A stretch of 64,000 nucleotides of DNA from Salipaludibacillus sp. CUR1 (GTDB lineage Bacteria > Bacillota > Bacilli > Bacillales > Salisediminibacteriaceae), in assembly GCF_021028955.1 (NCBI RefSeq), contig NZ_JAIWPE010000064.1, positions 175,958-239,957 on the forward strand, in the 5' to 3' direction. A model generated the notes under the pieces. It searched no databases. It saw only the letters and a program-made list of their open reading frames with translations, and was not told where the DNA came from. Position 1 is the stretch's first letter. Every line of letters begins with the position of its first letter. The translations under genes were made by a program, and so were the position numbers. This document shows positions 37,016 to 46,245 of this stretch, in pieces.

Positions 37016-37465
37016 ATGTCTATTGAAAAAATAGTAGATGAAATTGAAAAGCATGTCGTAGATATCAGTTTAAAATTAAATCACGAGTTTGGAAGTGAAT
37101 TAGAAAATAAATTATCATCTAACCAGCAATTGATGCTCTTTCTTGTGGGTAGGAAAGATATTAAACATGTAAAGGATCTGGCTTACTTTATGAATGTGTC
37201 GGCAAGCGCCATCAGCCAGATGGCTGCAAAGCTTGAACAGATGGATTTAATTATCAGAGAAGTGGATAAAAATAACCGGAGAAATACGGTTTTGACACTT
37301 GGCCCTGAAGGAAAACTCCTCTTAAACCAGATGGAAGAAAATCGCAGTGCAATAACTAATAAATATTTATCACAATTGACAGAATCAGATCTTCTCAGCA
37401 TAAGAGATGTGTTAAATAAACTTAATCATATTATAGGCAAGACGCAGAAAGGGGAGGCACCATGA
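37016..37465 (+). CDS. MarR-family regulator of the RND efflux gene
   Basis: It has 149 residues with a central winged helix (about 50-115: VKDLAYFMNVSASAISQMAAKLEQMDLI and the wing DKNNRRNTVLTL). It starts at ATG 37016 after TTAGGAGGTGTGCT. Its stop overlaps the start of the RND gene (ATGA), so it is an operon-local regulator, probably an autorepressor released by an efflux substrate. Confidence 0.92.
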   Translation: MSIEKIVDEIEKHVVDISLKLNHEFGSELENKLSSNQQLMLFLVGRKDIKHVKDLAYFMNVSASAISQMAAKLEQMDLIIREVDKNNRRNTVLTLGPEGKLLLNQMEENRSAITNKYLSQLTESDLLSIRDVLNKLNHIIGKTQKGEAP

Positions 37466-40400
37466 GAGGTTTGACCCAATTTTCCATCAGACGACCCGTT
37501 TTTACACTAGTAACCATGGCATTATTTCTATTGTTAGGAGCAGTGTCACTGACAAATATACCATTAAAGCTTATTCCTGATATTGAGGCTCCTATTGCAG
37601 CTGTTGTTACAAGCTATGATGATGCCAGCCCCCAGGAAGTTGTTGACCAGGTTTCGAGACCTATGGAAAACAGTCTCTCAACTGTTTCAGGCTTAAATAA
37701 TATCAGTTCGATTTCAATGGAAGGTTCTTCTTTAACGATTCTTGAATTTTCCTGGACGACTTCCATTGATGATGTGGAAAACGATATTATAAGCAGGATG
37801 AATCAGGCTCCTTTACCATCTGGAGCGAATCAGCCTCAATTTTTTAAATTTGATCCTTCACAGTTTCCAATTATTCAGTTATCCCTTTCTTCTGCGGATG
37901 AAGATGTGGATTTAGATGGTTTAGTGCAGGAAATGGAAACAGATCTTTTGCGGGTTGACGGAGTTGCAACTATTGATTTACTAGGTGACGCTGTAGATGA
38001 AATTGAGGTGTCCCTTGACCAGGATTTACTTGAGGAAAACGGCCTGGATCAGTCAGATGTAGTTCAGGCCTTACAGGCGCATAATATAACTGCCCCGGGA
38101 GGCATCGTCAGTGACGGTGATATGGACCTCACTACCCGTGTGTTGTTTGAAATGGGGGACGTTGAAGATATTGAAAATATCGTCGTGACTGTAGACCCCG
38201 AAACCGGAGACGATGTGGCAGTAGCAGATGTAGCTGATGTTGAATTAGGACCGGAACCTTCAGATGTTATTACCCGGACTAATCAGGATGAAAGTATTTT
38301 AATGAGTGTCCAGCAACAGTCAGATGCTAATACAGCTCAGGTTTCCAGAGCATTCATAAATGAACTTGACGATTTACTGGCTGAGGATCAATACAGCGAC
38401 ATAGACTCGGCTGTGCTTTTCAATCAGGGGGAATATATTGATGATGCGGTGGCTAATGTCGCCTTGGCGCTTGTCGCTGGTGGAATCATCGCTATGCTCG
38501 TTCTTTTCGCCTTTTTGAGAAGTTTTAAAACACCTTTATTAATAGGAATCGCCATACCTTTTTCCGTTATTGTCACGTTCGTACTTTTATTTTTTACCAA
38601 CTTTTCATTAAACATTATGACTTTAGGCGGACTGGCCCTTGGGATAGGGATGCTGGTCGATAACTCGATTGTAGTGATTGAGAATATTTACAGGCATCTT
38701 TCAATGAAAAAAGAGCCTAAACAGGCGGCTCTGGACGGTACTAAAGAAGTAGCAACTGCCATAACGGCTTCTACTTTAACTACTATCTCAGTGTTTTTGC
38801 CAGTCGTGTTTATTTCAGGTATTGTAGGAAATCTTTTCAGGGAGTTTGCGTTGACTGTGTCGTTCAGTTTACTTGCTTCATTGGCAGTCGCGTTAACTGT
38901 CGTTCCAATGCTCGCCAGCCGGTGGCTGAAAGCACCTCAAGAAAATATTGAACAGAAACGTCAGAACTCAAAGTTTGTTTCATTCTTTGACAGGTCGGCA
39001 AGGTGGTCTCTGAAAAACCGGTTTGTAGTCTTTTTTGTTACTCTACTGCTTCTTTTAGCAGGCGGTTTTGGGGTCACAACAGTGGGTACAGAGTTTTTAC
39101 CTGCGACTGATGAAAGCTTTTTCCAAATTGATGTAGAAAATGAACCGGGCACGCCGTTAGATGTGACCTATGAAGATGTCCAGGAAATAGAAGACGTACT
39201 CGATGACTATAATAATATTCAACATTATACTTCCGTAACAGGCTCCAGCGGTGATCAGGGACCGACAGGCGGAAACGGCACGAGCCATGAAGCTGTTATT
39301 TATGTAACTATGGTTCCTGTATCGGAACGGGATGTTTCAACGATGGACTTCTCTGAAGATATTCGGCAGGATATTGAAAGAGCGGCACCTGACGCTGATA
39401 TTTCCATTTCAATGGATGCCTCTTTCGGCAGCGACCCAAATACGTTCAGCTTTGATTTGAATGATTCAAACCCTGTGCGTCTGGAAGAAGCAGCTCAAGA
39501 CTTACAGGAAGAATTCGAAGATATGAATGAGTTCACTGAAGTGACAAATACACTGGAAGAAACAATTCCAGAGCTTCAAATTTTAATCGATGATGAGGCA
39601 GCACGCGAAGAAGGATTTACTCCTGCCCAAATTGCAGAATCAGTGGATAATAAAACAAGAGGCGTATTTGCCACTCAAATTGTAACTGATGAAAATGATG
39701 TATTTGAAGTTCATGTTCGTTACGATGAAGAATTTATTGGAGAGCTCGAAGCCCTTGAAGAATTATTACTGCAAAATCCAGAAGGAGACTTTGTTCAGTT
39801 AGCTGACCTGGCGGATATAGAGGAAGGAGAAAGTCCAGAAACAATTAACAGGGTTAACCAGGAAGAGTCTGTACAATTTTCCCTCTCTTTCGGGTCTGAT
39901 TATAATTTAAGTGAGATAAACGAGCTTGTTCAGGACACGATTGACGATTACGGTCTGCCAAGTGAAACAAGTATTTCCTACACAGGTGACCAGCAGCTTC
40001 TGGAAGACGCCATCAGTGATCTGACACTGGCCCTGATTCTGGCAATAGTCTTCGTTTATCTCGTTTTAGCCGCCCAGTTTGAGTCGCTTAAATACCCGTT
40101 TGTGATTATGTTTACAGTACCGCTCGTAGTTATCGGAGTGGCTATTGGATTAACGGTTACCCAGACACCGGTCAGCGTCACCGGCTTTATAGGGATTATT
40201 GTTTTAGTAGGTATTGTGGTCAATAACTCGATTGTGCTTGTTGATTACATTAATCAGCGTAAAGAAGCAGGGTACAGAAGCTATGAAGCCATTGTAGAGG
40301 GGGTAAAAGACAGGGCAAGACCGATTTTAATGACGGCTTCCACTACAATTTTGGCGCTTATACCTTTAGCTCTGGGCTTTGGTGAAGGGACGGAAATACA

Positions 40401-40902
40401 GCAGCCTTTAGCCATTACAGTAATCAGCGGGATGATCAGCGCGACATTTCTTACGCTTGTGTTAATCCCGGTTATTTACAGCTTTTTTGATAAAGACACC
40501 AGGCATTTAAATAAGAAATATATGATGCCGGACGGCAAATTGATTCCAGCTTATTTACTTGATGACAAATACACCGATGACCAAGGTAAAGAGAGACGTC
40601 ATTACCAGCTTGAAAATCAGTCATCTGTTGAACAGGAACCGGATTTTTCCGATTTTTACAAAGAAGCTGATGATGAGCCTTTCAGCCAGTATGATGAAGA
40701 GGTAGAGGACAAAGAAACGTTAAAGGATGAAACGAACAGTACTTTTTATAGAGACCTGTCTGAATCCGAAGACGGAGACCCTCTGAACCTTCCATCGAGA
40801 AAAGACCGGCATCGTTCATCTCAAATGACAAGAGATGATTTACTCGATATACTGGAAAAAATAGTGGATAAAAACAGAAATAATAAGGATAACAATTTTT
40901 AA
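37462..40902 (+). CDS. RND-family efflux transporter (AcrB/SwrC-like)
   Basis: Inner-membrane proton-driven exporter, 1146 residues with twelve helices in the RND pattern: helix 1 at the N-terminus, a large extracytoplasmic porter loop, a helix group (about 330-520) with the proton-relay sequence GLALGIGMLVDNSIVV, a second porter loop and the second helix group with GIIVLVGIVVNNSIVLVDY. A hydrophilic acidic tail of about 130 residues follows the last helix. Gram-positive relatives such as SwrC export surfactin; the substrate here is unknown. No membrane-fusion protein gene is adjacent. Confidence 0.95.
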   Translation: MRGLTQFSIRRPVFTLVTMALFLLLGAVSLTNIPLKLIPDIEAPIAAVVTSYDDASPQEVVDQVSRPMENSLSTVSGLNNISSISMEGSSLTILEFSWTTSIDDVENDIISRMNQAPLPSGANQPQFFKFDPSQFPIIQLSLSSADEDVDLDGLVQEMETDLLRVDGVATIDLLGDAVDEIEVSLDQDLLEENGLDQSDVVQALQAHNITAPGGIVSDGDMDLTTRVLFEMGDVEDIENIVVTVDPETGDDVAVADVADVELGPEPSDVITRTNQDESILMSVQQQSDANTAQVSRAFINELDDLLAEDQYSDIDSAVLFNQGEYIDDAVANVALALVAGGIIAMLVLFAFLRSFKTPLLIGIAIPFSVIVTFVLLFFTNFSLNIMTLGGLALGIGMLVDNSIVVIENIYRHLSMKKEPKQAALDGTKEVATAITASTLTTISVFLPVVFISGIVGNLFREFALTVSFSLLASLAVALTVVPMLASRWLKAPQENIEQKRQNSKFVSFFDRSARWSLKNRFVVFFVTLLLLLAGGFGVTTVGTEFLPATDESFFQIDVENEPGTPLDVTYEDVQEIEDVLDDYNNIQHYTSVTGSSGDQGPTGGNGTSHEAVIYVTMVPVSERDVSTMDFSEDIRQDIERAAPDADISISMDASFGSDPNTFSFDLNDSNPVRLEEAAQDLQEEFEDMNEFTEVTNTLEETIPELQILIDDEAAREEGFTPAQIAESVDNKTRGVFATQIVTDENDVFEVHVRYDEEFIGELEALEELLLQNPEGDFVQLADLADIEEGESPETINRVNQEESVQFSLSFGSDYNLSEINELVQDTIDDYGLPSETSISYTGDQQLLEDAISDLTLALILAIVFVYLVLAAQFESLKYPFVIMFTVPLVVIGVAIGLTVTQTPVSVTGFIGIIVLVGIVVNNSIVLVDYINQRKEAGYRSYEAIVEGVKDRARPILMTASTTILALIPLALGFGEGTEIQQPLAITVISGMISATFLTLVLIPVIYSFFDKDTRHLNKKYMMPDGKLIPAYLLDDKYTDDQGKERRHYQLENQSSVEQEPDFSDFYKEADDEPFSQYDEEVEDKETLKDETNSTFYRDLSESEDGDPLNLPSRKDRHRSSQMTRDDLLDILEKIVDKNRNNKDNNF

Positions 40903-40929
40903 GAGGAGGGGCTTCCCTTCTCTTTTTTT
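40902..40929 (+). terminator. Rho-independent terminator after RND gene
   Basis: AGAGGAGGG / CCCTTCTCT with one G-U, followed by T7. The stem starts at the stop codon. Confidence 0.75.
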
Positions 40930-41006
40930 GTTATGAAGGGCTTGTGTCCAACCAAAAAACGTGTTGAAGCAATACACTAATCATGTACAGTAGAGGAGGT
41001 GATGCT

Positions 41007-41267
41007 GTGAGTCAGGGAAGCTATTATTATGATATGTGCTGTCGGTATAAAGGAAGAAAAGTCCGTATAACGGATGTAGCAGGAAGAGAATATCGGGGAA
41101 GAATTGTCAATGTAGACAGTAAATATGTCTATTTAGAGCAGGATAGAGGATTTGGCGGTTTCGGGTACGGCTATTACAGACCTTATCCAGGGTATTATTA
41201 TCCGGTAGTGCCGGTTGCTTTAGCGGCGATTGGAGGATTTTTTTTAGGAGCAGCATTCGTCTGGTAA
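41007..41267 (+). CDS. Small Lsm-like/hydrophobic-tailed protein
   Basis: It has 86 residues from GTG 41007 after GAGGAGGTGATGCT. Residues 12-42 (RKVRITDVAGREYRGRIVN) resemble a short Sm-like beta barrel; a Gly/Tyr/Pro segment and one C-terminal hydrophobic helix follow. Similar short proteins occur in Bacillaceae without assigned function. Monocistronic. Confidence 0.65.
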   Translation: MSQGSYYYDMCCRYKGRKVRITDVAGREYRGRIVNVDSKYVYLEQDRGFGGFGYGYYRPYPGYYYPVVPVALAAIGGFFLGAAFVW

Positions 41268-41302
41268 AGAAAAGGGATTAAAATAAGAGACTTGCGGCAG
41301 AG

Positions 41303-41335
41303 ACCAGCTCCATGTCGAATGGAGTTGGTTTTCTG
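41303..41335 (+). terminator. Rho-independent terminator
   Basis: ACCAGCTCCAT / ATGGAGTTGGT, 11 bp with one G-U, and a short T run. Confidence 0.75.
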
Positions 41336-41447
41336 GTTTTAAAAGATCTTTTCATTCAATGGAAGATAATGATAAACTAAAAGAGTTACCAACTATAGTC
41401 ACATAAAGACTTTAGTAATAAAATTCAGAAAATCGAGGGGAAAGAAA

Positions 41448-42098
41448 ATGAAAAGCAAAGTGCTGTTAATAATCAGTTTTCTCCTTATCATTTCTGCCTG
41501 CACAAACAATGATAATGAGTCATCAAATGATCAGGGAGGTTTCCAGGAGACAGAGGATATGGAGACCCTGATAGCTACAAACAAAAAGCTTGTGGAACAG
41601 CTTGAAAAAGAGCTGGATGAAAAAGATCAGTACAATAAGAGAATTAAGGATTTAGAAGAAGAAAACAAACAGTTGAAAGATGACGTACTTACCTATAAAC
41701 AACAGACTATTGAATCAGATGAAGAGCATCAGCAGGAATTGGAATTAAGGAATGAACTTGACCAGAGCGCCCGGGAACTGTTTCAATATATGCATGAGAG
41801 AAATCATACTGAATTAGAACGGTTAACAGCTTCTAATATAACTGTACAGGAAGAAAACGAGGTTTTGGAAGTAACCGATGAAGAGGACAATATAAGGACG
41901 TTCCATTATATGCAGCTTAATAATATGGCATATATCCGTCAGCGTTCTTTTTCTCTGGATATGTCACAAGAAACTTTCGTGAGCGAATATGAATTTTACA
42001 CTCATGCTGATGACAGTTTTCTTTTTGAGGGAGCTATAGAACTTGTCTATACCGATGAAGATGGGTGGAAACTTTCATCAATCAGGTATATTCAGTAG
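41448..42098 (+). CDS. Lipoprotein with coiled coil, unknown function
   Basis: It has 216 residues. A lipoprotein signal ends IISACT (Cys about 17), residues 40-105 form a charged coiled coil, and the C-terminal part (about 115-216) is a mixed alpha/beta domain. The start ATG 41448 follows GAGGGGAAAG. Possibly co-transcribed with the hemolysin-III gene 36 bp downstream. No family recognised. Confidence 0.75.
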   Translation: MKSKVLLIISFLLIISACTNNDNESSNDQGGFQETEDMETLIATNKKLVEQLEKELDEKDQYNKRIKDLEEENKQLKDDVLTYKQQTIESDEEHQQELELRNELDQSARELFQYMHERNHTELERLTASNITVQEENEVLEVTDEEDNIRTFHYMQLNNMAYIRQRSFSLDMSQETFVSEYEFYTHADDSFLFEGAIELVYTDEDGWKLSSIRYIQ

Positions 42099-42134
42099 AG
42101 ACCGTTCAATCTCTTCAAATAAAAGGAGTTAAAA

Positions 42135-42773
42135 ATGGGCAGTACGCACACTTTTACAAAAAAAGAAGAGCTGGCAAATGCGATCACCCATGGGGTTGGT
42201 GTCCTGCTGAGTATCGCGGCTTTAGTATTACTTATTGTATACTCAAGTATATACGGGGGGCCTGCCCATGTTATCAGTTTTACGATTTATGGCGTAACTT
42301 TATTGCTGATGTACACTTGTTCAACACTTGTACACAGTTTTCCGAAAGGCAAAGCTAAAAATATATTTGAAATTCTGGATCATTCAGCGATCTATCTGTT
42401 TATAGCAGGCACCTATACACCCATAATGGTCATTGTTGTAGAAGGGCCAAAAGGCTGGGTTCTGCTCTCACTCGTATGGGGCCTGGCTGTAGGAGGTATT
42501 ATTTTTAAAGCTTTCTTTGTGAAGCGGTTTATAATAATTTCCACTCTGGTTTATATTCTAATGGGCTGGATGGTTGTTTTTGCACTTGAACCAATAGCAG
42601 CTGCTATTCCTGTTGGCGGACTGGTGCTTCTTATTACTGGAGGAGTTTTATATACGGTAGGGACCATTTTTTATATTTGGCGGAAATTTTACTACCATCA
42701 CGCTGTTTGGCATCTGTTTGTCCTTCTCGCCAGTGCAGCCCACTTTTTCTCAATACTCGTCTATTTGCTTTAG
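42135..42773 (+). CDS. Hemolysin III/PAQR-family membrane protein
   Basis: It has 212 residues with seven predicted helices. The family signatures NAITHGVGVLLSI near the N-terminus, LDHSAIYLFIAGTYTP in the middle and HAVWHLFVLLASAAHFF at the end supply the conserved His and Asp that would bind a metal. The biochemical role of bacterial members is not settled; relatives are linked to membrane fluidity. It starts after AAAAGGAGTT. Confidence 0.92.
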   Translation: MGSTHTFTKKEELANAITHGVGVLLSIAALVLLIVYSSIYGGPAHVISFTIYGVTLLLMYTCSTLVHSFPKGKAKNIFEILDHSAIYLFIAGTYTPIMVIVVEGPKGWVLLSLVWGLAVGGIIFKAFFVKRFIIISTLVYILMGWMVVFALEPIAAAIPVGGLVLLITGGVLYTVGTIFYIWRKFYYHHAVWHLFVLLASAAHFFSILVYLL

Positions 42774-42804
42774 CCAGGTCAAGTAATTTAATTTCTGTAT
42801 AAAC

Positions 42805-42850
42805 GCTCCTTAATGAATTGCTGACATCAATTCATTAAGGAGCTTTTTTG
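42805..42850 (+). terminator. Rho-independent terminator
   Basis: A perfect 16-bp stem from GCTCCTTAATGAATTG with its complement, 7-nt loop and six T. Confidence 0.92.
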
Positions 42851-42967
42851 CGGGCATACTTAACTTACTAATAATACAACTGTCACTAAGTTGTCAACTT
42901 GCTGATAAAATATTGTAAATTAATTCACAGATTCTTTTCAATGTGAGGCTTTATAATGAAAGTAAGT

Positions 42968-42985
42968 TGTTAGTTACTACTAACA
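42968..42985 (+). promoter_or_regulatory. Candidate TetR operator
   Basis: TGTTAGT-TACT-ACTAACA is a perfect 7-bp inverted repeat with a 4-bp spacer, about 45 bp upstream of the TetR-family gene; the size and position suit autoregulation. Confidence 0.55.
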
Positions 42986-43030
42986 CATTGTGATCTTTTG
43001 AACAATCATTAAGGACAGGTGGTGAAAGAT

Positions 43031-43636
43031 ATGATTGAGATTAAAGATAAGCAAGGAATGTCCACTGAAGAAATTATTTTGGAAACCGCTATAGATCTTA
43101 TGGAGAAAAAAGGGTTTAAGGCAGTGACTACTAAAGAAATTGCTGCTCAATCAGGCTTCAGTGAAATGACCCTGTTCAGGCATTTTGGAACCAAACAAAA
43201 TATATTAGAAAAAGCCGTTGAAGTTTACTCTTATTTAATAGATATGAAAACCATTTTATATGACCATGTGGAATATGACTTGAAAAAAGATTTAAAAAGG
43301 GTAAGCGAAACCTACCATAAATATAATCAGCATAATTACAAAATGGTACTGTTGTCCTTTCAGGAAAGGCATACCCATCCGTTTATTGGGGAAAAAATTT
43401 CGGAAAATCCTAAGCGTCTGAAAAATTATTTAGTCGATTATTTTGAAGAAATGCAAAAAAGAGGAAAAATGATTGAAACAGATGCTGAAGTCCAGGCGAT
43501 GAATTTTTTATGGATGAACCTCGGTTATTTTATGTCCTTCCAGTTAGGCGGGAGAAAAGTAGCGCAAATCCCATTACAGACTTTTATTGAAGATAGTGTT
43601 GATCTGTTTGTCAGAGGGCTTACACCTTGTAAATGA
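43031..43636 (+). CDS. TetR-family transcriptional regulator
   Basis: It has 201 residues from ATG 43031 (AGGTGGTGA upstream; GTG at 43019 or 43022 are alternatives). The N-terminal helix-turn-helix is TTKEIAAQSGFSEMTLFRHFG at about 32-52; the C-terminal ligand domain is unassigned. A palindromic site lies just upstream. It has no obvious target gene nearby except itself; it converges with fnr. Confidence 0.9.
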   Translation: MIEIKDKQGMSTEEIILETAIDLMEKKGFKAVTTKEIAAQSGFSEMTLFRHFGTKQNILEKAVEVYSYLIDMKTILYDHVEYDLKKDLKRVSETYHKYNQHNYKMVLLSFQERHTHPFIGEKISENPKRLKNYLVDYFEEMQKRGKMIETDAEVQAMNFLWMNLGYFMSFQLGGRKVAQIPLQTFIEDSVDLFVRGLTPCK

Positions 43637-43676
43637 AAAAACTTTCTCATGCGTTTAAGCTGAGAAAGTTTTTTTC
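43636..43676. terminator. Bidirectional terminator between TetR gene and fnr
   Basis: AAAAACTTTCTCA / TGAGAAAGTTTTT pairs over 13 bp with A and T flanks suited to both directions. Confidence 0.88.
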
Positions 43677-43679
43677 TGG

Positions 43680-44396
43680 TTAAACTGTACACTCCTCAAA
43701 GGGACAATTATGGCAGCGTAAGTGGTTTTTTAAAAAATCTATATTATGGATAGTGATATATTTAGTATTTACTGAAAGAACATTTTGCTTGATCAGCCTT
43801 TTCAAGATCCGGTTAATACTTTCCCTCGTAGCGCCAACGTAATTGGCAAGTTCCTGGTTTGTTACCTTCCTGTTAATCAGAACACCCTGCTTTACTTCTA
43901 TTCCGTACTCATTAGATAACTTGATTAAAATGGAGAAAACGGCACCCTGTTTTCCGCAAAAGACGAGGTCTCTGAATTGCGCCATCATTATATGATTCTG
44001 AGAAGAAAGCCATTGCATATAAGCAACAGATAATTCCTGTTTATTAATCATCAGTTTCTCTAATTCATCCCGTTTAAAACGTAATAACTCGGCGTCCTGT
44101 GTCACCTCTGCGTTAAATTGGGAGTTAAGATGGTTAAATAAACTTAATTCGCCAATTAAATCATTTTGTTTTTTATTCTGCAGGAAGAAGACCTTACCTT
44201 CTGAAGAGGTTTTGGTTAATCTGACTTGCCCTTTATTAATAAAGTAAATATAATCAGGCAATTCGCCTTCCCTAAGTAATAAGCTGCCCTTTGTAACAGA
44301 AATTTCAGACCCTGTTTCATATAATAACTGTCTTGTTTCTTTGGATACCAGTTCATAAAAAGTTGGAAGCGTCTGGACTTTCGCTTCTTGACTCAT
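43680..44396 (-). CDS. fnr: Anaerobic regulator Fnr (Crp family, C-terminal Fe-S cluster)
   Basis: It has 238 residues: an N-terminal cyclic-nucleotide-like barrel (about 15-130), a long dimer helix and a C-terminal helix-turn-helix (VTNQELANYVGATRESINRI). The extreme C-terminus reads CHNCPFEEC, a C-x2-C-x4-C cluster (residues 228, 231, 236) exactly like the [4Fe-4S]-binding motif of B. subtilis Fnr, and the length is the same. It therefore should sense oxygen and activate anaerobic genes at TGTGA-N6-TCACA sites; none was found with certainty in this window. Confidence 0.9.
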   Translation of the reverse strand: MSQEAKVQTLPTFYELVSKETRQLLYETGSEISVTKGSLLLREGELPDYIYFINKGQVRLTKTSSEGKVFFLQNKKQNDLIGELSLFNHLNSQFNAEVTQDAELLRFKRDELEKLMINKQELSVAYMQWLSSQNHIMMAQFRDLVFCGKQGAVFSILIKLSNEYGIEVKQGVLINRKVTNQELANYVGATRESINRILKRLIKQNVLSVNTKYITIHNIDFLKNHLRCHNCPFEECTV

Positions 44397-44543
44397 TAAC
44401 TATCCACTCCCTCAAAAAACTCATTTTGCTCCCCGGTTTAAATACTGGCTAACAAGCATTTGTACCAATCGTAGCATATAGAAACAAGGACTGATGAGTT
44501 TAATAAAGAACATTTTATTACATTTTTACTTTAAATATATATT

Positions 44544-44579
44544 AAAGCTGTCTGACAGTTGACATAGACAGACAGCTTT
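44544..44579 (-). terminator. Stem-loop after YvrJ gene
   Basis: AAAGCTGTCTG / CAGACAGCTTT, 11 bp around a 14-nt loop, just past the stop of the minus-strand YvrJ gene; the T run is weak. Confidence 0.55.
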
Positions 44580-44588
44580 TAATAGGAT

Positions 44589-44810
44589 TCAGGAATGTTC
44601 TTCTACCACGATATCTAAAGTTTGCCGACTGTTAGAAGGTTTTCCTTTTACTTGGCTTTTTTTCTTTACAGAGCGGACAGGACAAACCTGTTGCAGCTGA
44701 AGAACAGACTGGTTCAGGTTATCCAGTTTCTTTTCGATCCGGTAAAGTAAATAAAAGGTGATAACGATAGGAAAACCGTATTCACCGGCAGCACTTAACC
44801 ATATTTCCAT
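44589..44810 (-). CDS. YvrJ-family protein
   Basis: It has 73 residues from the second of two adjacent Met codons. The EIWLSAAGEYGFPIVITFYLLYRIEKKL segment, one membrane helix with a following amphipathic part, is diagnostic of the small YvrJ family. The function is unknown; YvrJ genes usually accompany DUF2922 and DUF1659 genes, as here. A terminator separates it from those two. Confidence 0.85.
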   Translation of the reverse strand: MEIWLSAAGEYGFPIVITFYLLYRIEKKLDNLNQSVLQLQQVCPVRSVKKKSQVKGKPSNSRQTLDIVVEEHS

Positions 44811-44835
44811 CATTTTCTCTCCTTCCCGGTATGAA

Positions 44836-44872
44836 TAAAAAAGGCAACTTGTAGAATAATCTGCAAGTTGCC
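44836..44872 (-). terminator. Rho-independent terminator after DUF2922 gene
   Basis: On the minus strand GGCAACTTGCAG / CTACAAGTTGCC (12 bp, one wobble) followed by T6. Confidence 0.85.
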
Positions 44873-44902
44873 ATGAAAATCTATGAAAATTACGGATACG
44901 GA

Positions 44903-45124
44903 TTAAACCTCAATATCAATTACGTCTACAGTTCGTTCAACAAGTCTGGCACCTCTTTTTTTGATTAGGTCCCCTTTTGAAGATACGAATACGTTCTGGG
45001 CAATTATGACGTCCATAACCTCTGCCACTGCAGACGGATTTACAGGTTCGGCAGGCTCATCAATTCCAATCGTCACACTGGCGCCATCTTCGTTGCTGAA
45101 AAGTAATTCTAATCGCTTAGACAT
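44903..45124 (-). CDS. DUF2922 protein
   Basis: It has 73 residues from ATG 45124 behind GGGTGAAGAA. The pattern KRLELLFSNEDGASVTIGIDEP and the C-terminal VERTVDVIDIEV match DUF2922, a family of unknown function restricted to Firmicutes. It follows the DUF1659 gene in the same transcript. Confidence 0.88.
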   Translation of the reverse strand: MSKRLELLFSNEDGASVTIGIDEPAEPVNPSAVAEVMDVIIAQNVFVSSKGDLIKKRGARLVERTVDVIDIEV

Positions 45125-45163
45125 TTCTTCACCCCCGTATATTAACATTTAATTTAAACTTAC

Positions 45164-45376
45164 TTACTCATAAAGCTCATAGGTGTTGTTTCGCTCCACT
45201 TTATCAAGGTCATATGGCTGTAGTGAAGCGAGCGATTGTGCTGTTGTAAAAAGAGCTTCATTACTTGCACCGGGTTTAACATTCCGGAAGTGCCTGGACT
45301 GATAAACTTCATTTCCTTTTTCATCCACACCTGTGAGGAACGTTAATGAGAGTCTTGTGAAAACCGCTTCATTCAT
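45164..45376 (-). CDS. DUF1659 protein
   Basis: It has 70 residues: LSLTFLTGVDEKGNEVYQSRHF followed by ALFTTAQSLASLQPYDL, the DUF1659 pattern. Function unknown. ATG preceded by AAAGGAGGTGATCAG. Members occur with DUF2922 and YvrJ, suggesting a common small complex. It diverges from pcp. Confidence 0.88.
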   Translation of the reverse strand: MNEAVFTRLSLTFLTGVDEKGNEVYQSRHFRNVKPGASNEALFTTAQSLASLQPYDLDKVERNNTYELYE

Positions 45377-45528
45377 GTCTGATCACCTCCTTTCGTCTAA
45401 TAAGTACAAGATATGTGCCAAAAAGGAGGAGGGGCAGCAAATTAATTTTTGACAGAAATCCTATTAATTCTGATAAGATGAAAAAGATGAATGAAAGAAG
45501 TATGAGGGTAAAAGGAGGAAAAGAGGGA

Positions 45529-46152
45529 ATGCGCATTTTAATCAGCGGCTTTGAGCCTTTCGGCGGCTTAACCACTAATCCTACGATGGAACTTTTGCAG
45601 AGGGCAGAGACATACAATTTCGAAGGTATTGACATACAAACAATTACTCTTCCTGTCGTCTATCAAAAGTGTATGCCGCCGCTGTTGAAACAAATGGAAG
45701 AATTCAACCCGGATGTTGTTTTGTGCCTTGGGGTGGCAGTGGGACGGTCAAGTATTGATCTCGAAAGAACAGGAATAAATATACAGGACTCGGCAGGTGA
45801 AGGGGACAGAGGAGATAATTCGGGCGACAAGCCTGTAGACAGGCCTATTATACCGGACGGGCCTGACGGATTGTTTGCTACTCTGCCAATAAGAGACTTA
45901 TTAAGTGCTCTGAGGGAAAAAGGGATACCAGCAAAAATATCTAACAGTGCCGGGACCTATATATGTAATACTACATTATACTCTCTAATGTATGAAATCG
46001 ATAAAACAGGCAGCACTGTTAAAGGCGGTTTTATACATGTCCCCGCGACTCCTGATATGACTGCTTCTCAGCCTCATCTTCCAAGTATGGATATCGCCAC
46101 CCAGGAAAAAGCCTTAAAAATAGTAATCAGCAAACTGAAAGAAATTAATTAA
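45529..46152 (+). CDS. pcp: Pyrrolidone-carboxylate peptidase
   Basis: Cytoplasmic cysteine peptidase removing N-terminal pyroglutamate. It has 207 residues from ATG 45529, which gives the canonical start MRILISGFEPFGG; AAAGGAGG lies 12 bases upstream. The catalytic triad is visible: Glu in SSIDLERTGIN, Cys in NSAGTYICNTTLY and His in GGFIHVPATP. An upstream extension of the frame is not supported. Confidence 0.95.
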   Translation: MRILISGFEPFGGLTTNPTMELLQRAETYNFEGIDIQTITLPVVYQKCMPPLLKQMEEFNPDVVLCLGVAVGRSSIDLERTGINIQDSAGEGDRGDNSGDKPVDRPIIPDGPDGLFATLPIRDLLSALREKGIPAKISNSAGTYICNTTLYSLMYEIDKTGSTVKGGFIHVPATPDMTASQPHLPSMDIATQEKALKIVISKLKEIN

Positions 46153-46195
46153 TTTTTTTAAAATATAGAGAAAAATGAATTACATTAATTTCCAT

Positions 46196-46245
46196 AAAAA
46201 AGGGCTGTGCTCAAAAGTTTTACTTTTAAGCCAGCCCCTTTATTA
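46196..46245. terminator. Bidirectional terminator
   Basis: AAAGGGCTG...AAAAGT pairs with ACTTTT...CAGCCCCTTT around TTT, with A and T runs outside; it serves pcp and the converging membrane-protein gene. Confidence 0.75.

Noticed and set aside
45369..45635. Minus-strand 88-residue open frame over pcp
   Set aside because: It overlaps the conserved N-terminus of pcp and the DUF1659 start; hydrophobic by codon shadowing.
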